Assembly: GCA_002310115.1 (NCBI GenBank)
Contig: DBYI01000037.1
Coordinates: 1-64,000, forward strand
Direction of reading: 5' to 3'
Length of the DNA: 64,000 bases
Source: Ruminococcus flavefaciens
GTDB lineage: Bacteria; Bacillota; Clostridia; Oscillospirales; Ruminococcaceae
The position numbers were made by a program, and so were the translations under genes. Below, piece by piece: positions 26,838-35,785 of the stretch. Positions within the stretch are counted from its first letter, which is position 1. Each line of letters opens with the position of its first letter. The notes beneath the pieces were generated by a model, which was not told the DNA's origin, did no database searches, and saw only the letters and a list, made by a program, of their open reading frames with translations.

Positions 26838-29800
26838 TCATGTATAATCATAGATAATAGTTCTTTCAATTTCTACATCGTTTATAATTATCCTTCTTCT
26901 GCCATTTATAATGTGAACATTTTCATCGGGAGCCAAAATGTCCTTTCCGATTGCAGAATAGACTACCGCCTGGGTATCAGAATTTAACAGTTCAACATCT
27001 GTATCAAGATTCCTTCCACCGAAAAGGAGTGCCTGTTTTCCAGTGCTCTTCAGCTTTAATGCAGAATCCGAGATATTCAGCTTTGAAGTACCGTCAAGAG
27101 CACCTAACAAAGTGGATTCATCTGCTGTAACATTTATCTCAGCGCCTATCCTGTTGGTGGTTATATTCACTTTCTTGCCTTTTATGGAGCCGATAACAGA
27201 CATACTCTTTCCGAATCCATAGAATGATAAAGAAGTCTGCTTCATTTTCACAGAAACATCATTTTCCAAAGAGCCTATCAGCACTCCAGACGTAACTATA
27301 AAATCCGCCTCTATATTTCCGTAACTTATGGACAGATCAACATTGCCCGTCAAAGCACCTATCCCCACACACTCATCATTATTGGACTTGATATGGTATT
27401 CTCCGCGATTTATACATATGATTCCGCCCAGTCCAGAACCTATTGCAATTCCTTTCTGCCCGTGGCAGTTAATGTTTACAGAGCCATCCTGATCAAATAT
27501 AAGCTCACCGTGACATGAATAATGATCATTTCCAATACCATAGAATTCAGCTGCGTTTAATTCTATTTCAAGATTGCCATTTCCCTCCAGAGTCAATCTT
27601 GATGTCTCTGGCACCTTTATTCCAGAACCGAACATAGTATTTGTTCCGAGAAGTACCAAAGCAGTATCAGTATTATCTCCAAGCTCTATACACGGACGCT
27701 TCTTGATATTTGTAAAGTAAACATCCTCAAGGGTTATACGGCCACTGTAACCAGACTCCACACGAATGTGGATACTAGTTTTCATTTGCGGTATGCCAAT
27801 AACGGATATATCCTTGTATAGCATTTCGTCTGTACCAACAACTATTTCACTATATCCATCCCTGACAAGGTGAGCGAGAAGCACACGATTTGTCTTGCCT
27901 GCATAGAACACCTTTTTCATCTCGCCGTCCATACGTTCCTGATAGTACTGCTTTATCTCACTTCGGCGCTTGTCGTTTATCTGATGTATTATCTCAGGCG
28001 ACGGAACAGCCGTGTAGAAACCTTGTATAAGATCGGCTCCAAGATTAATAGCAATACGCATTTCTTCTGTGGTCTCTACGCCCTCCGCAAGAGCCTTTAT
28101 GTTATTATCGTGGCAGAAATCAATTATCTCACGTACAAAATGCTGTTTTCTCGGCTGATTGTTTATATCGCTTATAAGAGAATGGTCTATTTTAACGTAA
28201 TTCGGCATATATCTGAGGAGATTGCTGACATTGGAATAACCTGTACCGTAATCATCTACTGCGATGTCAATATTCAACTTTTCATAGAACTTCTTTAGCT
28301 TCATTAGATCATCGTCATTAAGCTCCGCTTCTTCTGTCAGCTCTATGACTATTCTATCTGCTATCTTTTCAAGATGATCGCTTATGTCAGAAAGTTCTCC
28401 ATCGCTCACCATAACTCCTGGAATACTATTTATGAAAACCTTTGCGTCACCGAAAGCCTCTTTTTGTTCATTAACTATCTGGAGAACATTCAGGAACGTT
28501 GAACGCTCTACATCAAAAAGTCTTTCCTGCATTGTCGCATATTTTATTATGGAAAGCGGAGATACTTTCGTTTCAGTCTTTGCGCGCATAAGAGCTTCAT
28601 ACGCATAAATATCACCGTTTTTAGTGTCAATTATGGGTTGAAAATGATAATCGAAAAGATTTTCGTCAAGTATCTTCGCAACAAGGCTGTAATCCTCCTT
28701 TTCTTTTTCGTCAAGGCTGTCATACGCATAAGAATATATGGTAAATTTGCTATTCCTTATTCTTTCAAGGCGCTTCTGTGCTGTTTTTAGGCATATATTC
28801 CGTTTCAGGACCTCAAAGCCTCTGTTTACGGAGTCAATCCAGCGCCTGTAGACCTCGTCATATGAATTCAGTTCGTTCTTGTACCGTACCGCAGAATAGC
28901 CAAAACAATCCTCGCCAAAAAAAACAGGAGTGAATATATATGCGGCAGGCATATCTCGTTCAATATCCAGATCAGGAAGCATATCAGATGAAAGAAACCT
29001 ATTATCAAGTCCAATAAAGTTGTTTTTATGGTCACTGTAATATCTTATCGCATGTATCATGCTCTCGTTGTAACCATTGCTTTTTACGCAAACATTATTC
29101 CCTATATTTTCCCATTTGCTATCGAGACACAAGTGAAATTCGTTTATATCTCCTAACTGGTATATATACGAATATACTGAATTAAGATACTCTGACAGCG
29201 AGACTTGTGAAATAAGTTCCGACTCCATTGTATTGAAAACAGAATTAATTCCCTCCTCAGAAATCTCTGTTTCCCATTTTCTGCGCTTAATCTGATACGT
29301 TGGCATATTTTCGTTATGGCATCCACAACTTTCTCCCAGAACTACTTCAGGGCGCAGTGCAAAATCGTCTGGTATTTCACCTTTCATTCGTTTCATAAGA
29401 AAATCATAAGCATATTCTCCGAAATCCTTCGCGGGAACAAGTGCAGACGTCACTGTACAGGGACTCGTCTGTCCTTCATATGTAGAGTCATAACCCACAA
29501 CGGCTATTTCCTCAGGAATACGTATTCCACGGGCAGTAAGTGCCTTGCACAGACCTATAGCCATCTGGTCATTCGCACAGGCAATTGCATCTGGCAGAGG
29601 GCCGCCTTGAGAAAGAAGCTGCTCCGCATATACTTCACCGCTCTGATACCAATAATCACCATAGATTATGCGCTTTTCCGATATAGGAAGTCCTGCATGC
29701 TTCATTGCATCAAGATAAGCCTGTAAACGTTCCTTTGAATGCTTATGGTTCTTTTTGCCTGAAACAAAGGCTATATCTCGGCAGCCGTGAACCTCTATTA

Positions 29801-30182
29801 AATGTGTGATTATATCAAATACAGCCGAATAACCGTCTATGTAAATGCTTGGGAACAGGTCACTTTCCTTTTCTATAACAACTATCGGTTTGTCAAAAGT
29901 CTCTTTCAGCCTTTTTTCAAGCTCTGATCCTGCATTTTCAGTCTGAATACTGTCCTTGAGTATAACAGCACCGTCGAACTTATCAGGATTCATCAACGAG
30001 AATATGTTTGACTCACCCTTTTCGTTTTCGGGAGTATTCTGGTATTTACGATACATCGAAAAAACGCATATATCATTATTGTCAGCCAGAGCCTTCTGAT
30101 TGAAGCCGCAGATAAAATGGCTCTGATATGCTTCATCCGCCTGTCCAACAAACAACGCAAGCCTGCTTCTTGATTTTAACAT
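26838..30182 (-). CDS. LacI-type sensor - EAL phosphodiesterase - beta-helix-like tail
   Basis: Predicted c-di-GMP phosphodiesterase, 1114 residues. Residues 1-285 are a LacI/GalR-type ligand-binding fold with CANDQMAIGLCKALTARGIRIPEEIAVVGYD and no HTH; about 300-500 an unassigned linker region shared with the neighbouring GGDEF protein; about 510-745 an EAL domain with every catalytic group: YEALMRAK, FINS, IELTEEAEL, AVDDYGTGYSN, VKIDHSLI and LAEGVETTEE. The last 350 residues are Gly/Ile/Asn-rich, with short repeating strands (GIGSGLGGIICINRGEYHI, VGIGALTGNVDLSISYGNI), as in right-handed beta-helix proteins usually found outside cells. No signal peptide or membrane segment is visible. The tail may bind a glycan or polymer or mediate assembly; this is inference. 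Confidence 0.88.
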   Translation of the reverse strand: MLKSRSRLALFVGQADEAYQSHFICGFNQKALADNNDICVFSMYRKYQNTPENEKGESNIFSLMNPDKFDGAVILKDSIQTENAGSELEKRLKETFDKPIVVIEKESDLFPSIYIDGYSAVFDIITHLIEVHGCRDIAFVSGKKNHKHSKERLQAYLDAMKHAGLPISEKRIIYGDYWYQSGEVYAEQLLSQGGPLPDAIACANDQMAIGLCKALTARGIRIPEEIAVVGYDSTYEGQTSPCTVTSALVPAKDFGEYAYDFLMKRMKGEIPDDFALRPEVVLGESCGCHNENMPTYQIKRRKWETEISEEGINSVFNTMESELISQVSLSEYLNSVYSYIYQLGDINEFHLCLDSKWENIGNNVCVKSNGYNESMIHAIRYYSDHKNNFIGLDNRFLSSDMLPDLDIERDMPAAYIFTPVFFGEDCFGYSAVRYKNELNSYDEVYRRWIDSVNRGFEVLKRNICLKTAQKRLERIRNSKFTIYSYAYDSLDEKEKEDYSLVAKILDENLFDYHFQPIIDTKNGDIYAYEALMRAKTETKVSPLSIIKYATMQERLFDVERSTFLNVLQIVNEQKEAFGDAKVFINSIPGVMVSDGELSDISDHLEKIADRIVIELTEEAELNDDDLMKLKKFYEKLNIDIAVDDYGTGYSNVSNLLRYMPNYVKIDHSLISDINNQPRKQHFVREIIDFCHDNNIKALAEGVETTEEMRIAINLGADLIQGFYTAVPSPEIIHQINDKRRSEIKQYYQERMDGEMKKVFYAGKTNRVLLAHLVRDGYSEIVVGTDEMLYKDISVIGIPQMKTSIHIRVESGYSGRITLEDVYFTNIKKRPCIELGDNTDTALVLLGTNTMFGSGIKVPETSRLTLEGNGNLEIELNAAEFYGIGNDHYSCHGELIFDQDGSVNINCHGQKGIAIGSGLGGIICINRGEYHIKSNNDECVGIGALTGNVDLSISYGNIEADFIVTSGVLIGSLENDVSVKMKQTSLSFYGFGKSMSVIGSIKGKKVNITTNRIGAEINVTADESTLLGALDGTSKLNISDSALKLKSTGKQALLFGGRNLDTDVELLNSDTQAVVYSAIGKDILAPDENVHIINGRRRIIINDVEIERTIIYDYT

Positions 30183-30312
30183 AAAAGCATTCCTTTCCTC
30201 AGCAACTTATACTGCGAACTGTATTAATATCCCTTTTAATTGCTGAAATGTTGATTTCACCAGCCATAAACAAATAATATACTTCAACCATATTCCGTTC
30301 ATATTCACTCAT

Positions 30313-30341
30313 ATTATATCTTATATAATTTTATAAAGCAA
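30313..30341 (-). promoter_or_regulatory. Promoter of the EAL/GGDEF gene pair
   Basis: Minus-strand TTGCTT (30341-30336), 17 bases, TATAAT (30318-30313), about 130 bases before the EAL gene start. Confidence 0.65.
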
Positions 30342-30388
30342 TAGACAAAATGTAAAATATCCTTTTTATAAGAATCAATTAATATAAA

Positions 30389-30416
30389 AAAGCCCGCACA
30401 CAAAATTACGGACTTT
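30389..30416 (-). terminator. Terminator after the U32-like gene
   Basis: Minus-strand stem AAAGTCCG / CGGGCTTT with one mismatch and a 12-base loop, followed directly by a T run. Confidence 0.65.
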
Positions 30417-30438
30417 CAACACATATATTTTTTTCAGC

Positions 30439-31395
30439 TTATTCATTCACAGTAATGACTTCATTGGTCTCGAGCCAATTCAGTAATTCAAACCTTGCTT
30501 CATCCCGGCACTCAGGTTTCGCCATGTAGTACAGATAATGCTCCATAAGACTAAAAACATCCTTTGTTCTGCCCTCTATCTTGAACTGCTCAAAACCCAT
30601 TGGGATATAAGTTTCCCATATCTCGTCAGGACTGATATGGTTCCTAAGCTTTTTTATTTCGAAAAGAGACCTTCCTATGCATGGGCATTCATTGAAACGC
30701 ATGATACCTGGATTTTCGCGCTCAACTCGTTCCATATTCAACGGAGTATCACGATACTTTCTAACATGATTGGCATAGATTATCTGCTGCTGACCAATGG
30801 CCCTATAATGCTCAGACCGATTCGGACAACCAGGGTTACAGCAAGCATTAACAAGCAGTTCGCACTTTTTCTTATCTGGTATCTTTGCTAATGTCTCCAT
30901 ATCATAGTTGAGATCATAATCAATAACAACAATATGATAATCTTTTTCAACCTCACTGTAAAGCTGCTCCGCATCTGTAATACGCTTACAGGTAGAGCTC
31001 GTTATCTTGTAATTCGGATAATACTTTCGGATATATTCCTCAAGCAAAGGTGAAAAAACTATAACCTCATTCAACCCGTTATCAGCAAGATGCATTACCA
31101 TATTACAAAATTCATCGCTTAAATGCTTCTTTTCAAGCATTGGATTTGTATATGTAAATCGAAGCGGTATTCCCCGCTCGTTGAATGCATTTATTACGCC
31201 TTTTACAAAATTTTTGTCACAATATCCACTTTGAGTGCGTCCACCGTTCCATAAGGATGGCGGAAACACACCATAAAACGAGGCTATTTCGACACCTTCG
31301 CGAAAAAAATCGGGCCTTTGAGCAAGCAATTCACAAAAAACAAGGTTAAATTTAAAGTGTCCTGCGAAATCCGGGAGATGAAAACGAGCTTTCAT
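30439..31395 (-). CDS. Unassigned protein with peptidase-U32-like features
   Basis: 318 residues, soluble, no signal peptide. Reading suggests a TIM-barrel of the U32 type: repeated strand-helix units, a Cys cluster NACCNPGCPNRSEHY (about 205-218), a later ECPCIG pair, and a C-terminal FEQFKIEGRTKD stretch like the FKIEGR ending of U32 proteins. Several U32 relatives (UbiU/V, RlhA, TrhP) are Fe-S enzymes rather than proteases, and the Cys spacing here would allow a cluster. No functional partner is adjacent. The family call is moderate and the function is not known. Confidence 0.55.
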   Translation of the reverse strand: MKARFHLPDFAGHFKFNLVFCELLAQRPDFFREGVEIASFYGVFPPSLWNGGRTQSGYCDKNFVKGVINAFNERGIPLRFTYTNPMLEKKHLSDEFCNMVMHLADNGLNEVIVFSPLLEEYIRKYYPNYKITSSTCKRITDAEQLYSEVEKDYHIVVIDYDLNYDMETLAKIPDKKKCELLVNACCNPGCPNRSEHYRAIGQQQIIYANHVRKYRDTPLNMERVERENPGIMRFNECPCIGRSLFEIKKLRNHISPDEIWETYIPMGFEQFKIEGRTKDVFSLMEHYLYYMAKPECRDEARFELLNWLETNEVITVNE

Positions 31396-31598
31396 TTAAA
31401 TTTACGTCCTTTCTTATGGTTCCACGACCTGTCTGCGGCAGTATCGAGAAATTTTACATTAATAGTATATCATACCCCTGCCTTTTAAGATGTTAACAAA
31501 ATGTAAACAAAAGTTTTGCTGTTTTTTCACTCAATAATTTGCATCAAATCTCTTATTATTAATGAAAGTACACAAAAATGTGCAAAATTCTTTTGCCG

Positions 31599-31624
31599 TG
31601 TAACACTTGTCAAAACCGCTCCGA
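31599..31624 (+). promoter_or_regulatory. ECF sigma-type promoter of the sigma factor gene
   Basis: TGTAACACTT from 31599, 17-base gap after TGTAAC, CGA at 31622-31624, 53 bases before the ATG. Same layout as at 2736-2761, suggesting autoregulation. Confidence 0.6.
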
Positions 31625-31677
31625 TTGTTGTTTATGGAAGGTCGATCTTATAAAATAAATCGTATGGAGGAATAATA

Positions 31678-32244
31678 ATGACAAGCAGAGAACTGGCAGT
31701 TATGATGAAAAAATCACCTGTCACATGCCATAAAGCACTTGTCAAAGAATACGGCAGATATGTCTATGCAATAGTTTACAATAAGCTAAGAGGCTGCGGC
31801 ACCAATGAGGACATTGAAGAATGCGTCAGTGATGTTTTCGCCGATATTTTTATGAAATGCGAGTTTGATTTATCGTCAGAAAACGATATAAAATACCTGA
31901 TTGCAATTATCGCAAAGAGAAAAGCAATTGATAACTTCCGAAGACTGACGGCTAAAGCAAACTATACTGCCGATACAGATGAGGACGATATGAAAGAGCT
32001 TGTCTCGGACTTCAGTGTTGACGAACACGTTGAACGTTCTGAACTCCGCCGCGTGCTCCTTGACAAGATAGATGAACTCGGTGAGCCCGATTCAACTATA
32101 CTTATACAGAAATTCTATTATAGCCGCAATTCCACAGAAATAGCCCAGAGCGTTTCAATGACGGCTGTTGCTGTCAGACAGAGATGTGCTAGAGCTATGG
32201 ACAAGCTTCGCGCAAAGCTTGTGGAAATCGGTATGACTGTGTAA
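31678..32244 (+). CDS. ECF-type RNA polymerase sigma factor
   Basis: 188 residues with sigma region 2 (KEYGRYVYAIVYNKL ... IEECVSDVFADIF, YLIAIIAKRKAIDNFRR) and region 4 (LGEPDSTILIQKFYYSRNSTEIAQSVSMTAVAVRQRCARAMDKL). No region 1 or 3, as usual for the ECF class. ATG after TATGGAGG. The next gene begins 13 bases downstream and encodes a membrane protein expected to be its regulator. Confidence 0.9.
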   Translation: MTSRELAVMMKKSPVTCHKALVKEYGRYVYAIVYNKLRGCGTNEDIEECVSDVFADIFMKCEFDLSSENDIKYLIAIIAKRKAIDNFRRLTAKANYTADTDEDDMKELVSDFSVDEHVERSELRRVLLDKIDELGEPDSTILIQKFYYSRNSTEIAQSVSMTAVAVRQRCARAMDKLRAKLVEIGMTV

Positions 32245-32257
32245 AGGGGATACAGCT

Positions 32258-33667
32258 ATGAAGAATAAGAATATCTTCGATATACTTGAAAATGCGGAGT
32301 ATGATTCAATGGAAAGATTAATAGATAAATGCCCCTTAATATCGAATAAACAGCTCGACAAGATATATGTCATGAGTGAAAAGAAATTCAAAAAGAAAAA
32401 AAAAGAATTAGAAAGAACAAAGAAAGATAACAATAAAAAAATGTCTGGTAATTATGCTGTTGATGGTGTTGAACGTAGCAGAAGACCTGTTTGGTTTACA
32501 ACACTGAGTACAGCTGCTTCAATAATTCTTATCGCAGGCGTTGCAATTGGAAGCACCATAATGATAAGAGGGAATAAAAATAACATCACCCCTGACACTC
32601 CACTTCTGCCCGCAGTTACAGCTTCAACAATAAAAGCTACAGGAACAACTAATACTGTCTCCTCAGACAAAAACGGTACGAACATTTTAACCACATTTAC
32701 AACTGCTTCAGAAACAATGAATTCAACAGCTATAACCACAACAGTAATTGCTGTTGAAGTCATTACAGAAGCCTCTTCTGATAATGAATTCATCAAGCCG
32801 TTTGTAGGAAAGTGGACTTATCAGATATCAGATATCAACAACTTAAATATTGAAAGCACTATCGTTAATAAGGGCATTGTAGATATCCGTAGCGACGCTA
32901 CCTACACATATACTGACGGAAGCGGGAATGTTTCCACAGGAAAGATTCAAAAAGCTATTGAAAAGATCGGCAGTTCCGAATTATTAAAACTTGTATTCTC
33001 CGGAGATTCATTTGTATCATCAGATTCATATATTTTCCATAGCGCTTATTATACTGATATAAAACCTGATGAACTTCATTTTGGGAACGGCTATGCATCA
33101 CGTATTGTACGTGGTGAACTTACCCTGAATGCTCAGAGTAACATGTCAGGCTGGAAAACAGCATATAAAAACTATCTGGAAGCAATAAGAGAAGGCTCAG
33201 AGTACACCTCTCAGTTAATGTGGGATCTTTGTGATCTAGATAACGACGGTACTCCAGAACTGTTGATATCTAACGGCGAATATCATGCAGCACGTGTAAA
33301 CTATTATCATTATTATGAACCGGATGGTACCACAATGTTTGGATGTGATTCTAATGGTATGATAGTGGATTTCGGTGAATATGGTGAAATTATGTCATGT
33401 AAGGAAGAAGGACTTATAGGCTGGTCAAACACCCACATGGGTTACAATTACACTATCATGTACAAATTTACAGATCGTGGCCTTGTAAAGCTCCAATCAA
33501 CAATCAACAACTTAGGGAATGTACCAAATGAAGAAGCTGAATACAAAGTAAATGACGAAAGTGTCAGCAAAGATGAGCATAACAAGGCCTTGGAACTTTT
33601 CAACTCAAAAAACTGGATTAATGCAGGCAGAAGATATAGCTTTGAAGATCTTTCAGCGCTTAACTGA
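32258..33667 (+). CDS. Membrane protein downstream of ECF sigma, probable anti-sigma with outside sensor domain
   Basis: 469 residues: a cytoplasmic part of about 80 residues rich in Lys (KKFKKKKKELERTKKDNNKK), one transmembrane helix (about 84-104, ASIILIAGVAIGSTIMI), a Thr/Ser-rich linker (about 110-170), then an outside region with a beta-rich part and a Ca-loop-like segment DLDNDGTPELLIS. No zinc-binding HxxxCxxC anti-sigma motif is seen. Gene order and topology match sigma/anti-sigma pairs such as SigI/RsgI of Clostridium thermocellum, where the outside domain reads polysaccharide, but there is no recognised CBM here. Role inferred from context. Confidence 0.7.
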   Translation: MKNKNIFDILENAEYDSMERLIDKCPLISNKQLDKIYVMSEKKFKKKKKELERTKKDNNKKMSGNYAVDGVERSRRPVWFTTLSTAASIILIAGVAIGSTIMIRGNKNNITPDTPLLPAVTASTIKATGTTNTVSSDKNGTNILTTFTTASETMNSTAITTTVIAVEVITEASSDNEFIKPFVGKWTYQISDINNLNIESTIVNKGIVDIRSDATYTYTDGSGNVSTGKIQKAIEKIGSSELLKLVFSGDSFVSSDSYIFHSAYYTDIKPDELHFGNGYASRIVRGELTLNAQSNMSGWKTAYKNYLEAIREGSEYTSQLMWDLCDLDNDGTPELLISNGEYHAARVNYYHYYEPDGTTMFGCDSNGMIVDFGEYGEIMSCKEEGLIGWSNTHMGYNYTIMYKFTDRGLVKLQSTINNLGNVPNEEAEYKVNDESVSKDEHNKALELFNSKNWINAGRRYSFEDLSALN

Positions 33668-33695
33668 CATCAAAATCGATAATATAACCTCATGA

Positions 33696-33722
33696 AAAAG
33701 CGAAGCAAAAGCTTCGTTTTTT
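33696..33722 (+). terminator. Terminator of the sigma/anti-sigma operon
   Basis: AAAAAGCGAAGC / GCTTCGTTTTTT hairpin with AAAA loop and T run, 29 bases past the stop. Confidence 0.85.
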
Positions 33723-33769
33723 CTGTATATACTATTTGCTCAAACATACTTTATTTATTTCATATTTAC

Positions 33770-33798
33770 TTGACCTTTAATTTCTAATGCAGTATAAT
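33770..33798 (+). promoter_or_regulatory. Promoter of the helical hypothetical gene
   Basis: TTGACC (33770-33775), 17 bases, TATAAT (33793-33798), about 70 bases before ATG. Confidence 0.8.
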
Positions 33799-33866
33799 GT
33801 ATTTAAGATTGACTCATAAAAGCGCAGACTTAAAGAATAAGCGAAAAAAATCAAGGAGAATGAAAC

Positions 33867-34808
33867 ATGAACGAATACAATTCCATTTACGAACTTTTGG
33901 CTGCAAATGTAGTAAACGGGCGTCTGCCTGATAATTTTTCACTTCCAAAGCCTCCAAGCACCGACCCTACTCAAATCAGATGGGCAGATGGAGCAATGGA
34001 TGGCGTCAGTATGTACCATATGGGTTTTCCAAAAATAACAGACAATCATATGCAAATAATGGCTGAAGCTTTTAAGCTTCTCGACGATCCTGCAAAAGTA
34101 ATGCAAAAAATGGCCGAGCTTTTCACAGACACATCACCTGTCGTATTTATCGATGCCATTCAGAAATATATTATGGAAAATACTGACAAACTTGAGCTTG
34201 AAAAAATGGTAAACCTTACTTTCAGATGCCTGTCAAGCAAGATTGTTGAAATGGTCAAGTTCGGACTGATAATACTGGAAATTCTATCAGAACCCGACGA
34301 ACAGATCAAGAATGTAGTCAGAATTCTCGGACTCAGCGACGAATTCACCCTGTTCTCCATATTCAATATGCTGACATGGACAAACGGTAATAACGAGGTT
34401 TTTGACCTTGCACAAAAAGTACACGGTTGGGGAAGAATACACGCAGTTGCACGCCTCGAACCTGAAACTAAAGAAATAAAAGACTGGCTTCTCCATGAAG
34501 GTATTGTCAATAATGTTCTAGCTGAGTATTCCGCTCTTGACGTATATGAAAAAGTTGATATTCCATCAATTATGAAATCTGATATCTCCGACGAACAATT
34601 CAGCGATATTGCAAAGGTGCTGTCTGCACTATTCATGGAAGGTCCTTTCGCAGGAATGAGAGCCTTAAAAAAAGAAGAAGCAGAAGAAATGCTTTCCGAC
34701 TTTCTGAAACAGGCTGAAAAACACAAAACCAGCGATATTTCTCATCTCCTCAAAAATATTTCAGAAAAATACGAAGATCTTTCTGAAAAATGCCATGAAC
34801 TTTTATAA
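33867..34808 (+). CDS. Hypothetical helical cytoplasmic protein
   Basis: 313 residues, no signal peptide or transmembrane segment; predicted almost all helix. An N-terminal segment rich in Pro and Trp (FSLPKPPSTDPTQIRWADGAMDG) is followed by amphipathic helices that look HEAT/ARM-like in rhythm (FIDAIQKYIMENTDKLELEKMVNLTFRCLSSKIVEMVKFGL region) and a charged C-terminal coiled-coil-like end. Ribosome site AAGGAG. It has its own promoter and terminator, so it is a single-gene unit. I do not recognise the family. Confidence 0.75.
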   Translation: MNEYNSIYELLAANVVNGRLPDNFSLPKPPSTDPTQIRWADGAMDGVSMYHMGFPKITDNHMQIMAEAFKLLDDPAKVMQKMAELFTDTSPVVFIDAIQKYIMENTDKLELEKMVNLTFRCLSSKIVEMVKFGLIILEILSEPDEQIKNVVRILGLSDEFTLFSIFNMLTWTNGNNEVFDLAQKVHGWGRIHAVARLEPETKEIKDWLLHEGIVNNVLAEYSALDVYEKVDIPSIMKSDISDEQFSDIAKVLSALFMEGPFAGMRALKKEEAEEMLSDFLKQAEKHKTSDISHLLKNISEKYEDLSEKCHELL

Positions 34809-34833
34809 AATTGATATTTAAAGAGTAATAGAT

Positions 34834-34882
34834 AATAAGCTCTCCATAGAACTGTATCAAAGTTCTGTATGGAGAGCTTATT
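34834..34882. terminator. Bidirectional terminator
   Basis: Long inverted repeat AATAAGCTCTCCATA...GAACT / AGTTC...TATGGAGAGCTTATT with a small bulge, between converging genes. Confidence 0.85.
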
Positions 34883-34903
34883 CATTTAGTTAATGGAAGT
34901 ATT

Positions 34904-35785
34904 TCACACCGCAGTTGATACACTTACTGCAAAAAGGCTTTGTACGGCATCAAATATCTTATGTGCAACATAAGGATTATTCATGGTATAAAGGTGTATA
35001 CCATCAACTCCCTCAGTAATGAGGTCAGTTATCTGATCTATGGCGTATGCAATACCTGCGTCACGGAGAGCAATCTCATTATGCTCATACTTTTCAAGAA
35101 CACGGACAAACTTTTTCGGAAGTTCCACACCGCATAGCTTCACCATACGTTCAATCTGTTTTTTGTTGGTAACTGGCATGATTCCAGCCTCTATTGGCAC
35201 TCTTACGCCTGCAATACGAGACTTTTCGTAAAAATCGTAAAAGTATCTGTTATCAAGGAAAAGTTGGGTTATCAAGTGGTCTGCACCACAATCCGCCTTG
35301 TATCTGAGCCATTTGAGGTCATCGACAGCACTTTTGCTTTCAGGATGGATCTCCGGATAGCAGGCAGCGACAACATTGAAGTCATAGTTTCCTTTTATAA
35401 AAGAGATAAGGTCACTTGCATGACAAAAATCGCCTGTCGAAACACGCCCATCATGCCTGTCTCCGCGAAGTGCAAGCACATTTTCTATGCCCTTAGACTG
35501 CAAACTGTCAAGTATCTCCACAGCCTGTTCCTTATTCAAATCAATACACGGCAGATGTGCAACGCTTTCAACTCCGTATCTGTGCTTTATATCGGAGGCT
35601 ATCTGTATGGTCTTGCAGCCATTATTTCCGCCCCCTGCGCCATAGGTAACGCTTATAAAGTCGGGAGAAATATCAGAAAGCTCCTCTAAAGTATCATATA
35701 TCACACTTTCTTCAGCATCAGGCTTTGGTGGGAAAACTTCAAGGGAAAATACAATTTTATTTTCAAATAATTCAGCTGTTTTCAT
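34904..35785 (-). CDS. metF: Methylenetetrahydrofolate reductase
   Basis: Reduces 5,10-methylene-THF to 5-methyl-THF, the methyl donor for MetE. 293 residues, usual length; conserved stretches [25 protein letters not shown] and [11 protein letters not shown] are present. The start is the ATG at 35785, which overlaps the last 14 bases of metE (shared ATGAAAACAGCTGA) and has AAGAGG upstream; a start at 35806 would lie wholly within metE. The overlap implies translational coupling and joint control with metE. Confidence 0.95.
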   Translation of the reverse strand: MKTAELFENKIVFSLEVFPPKPDAEESVIYDTLEELSDISPDFISVTYGAGGGNNGCKTIQIASDIKHRYGVESVAHLPCIDLNKEQAVEILDSLQSKGIENVLALRGDRHDGRVSTGDFCHASDLISFIKGNYDFNVVAACYPEIHPESKSAVDDLKWLRYKADCGADHLITQLFLDNRYFYDFYEKSRIAGVRVPIEAGIMPVTNKKQIERMVKLCGVELPKKFVRVLEKYEHNEIALRDAGIAYAIDQITDLITEGVDGIHLYTMNNPYVAHKIFDAVQSLFAVSVSTAV

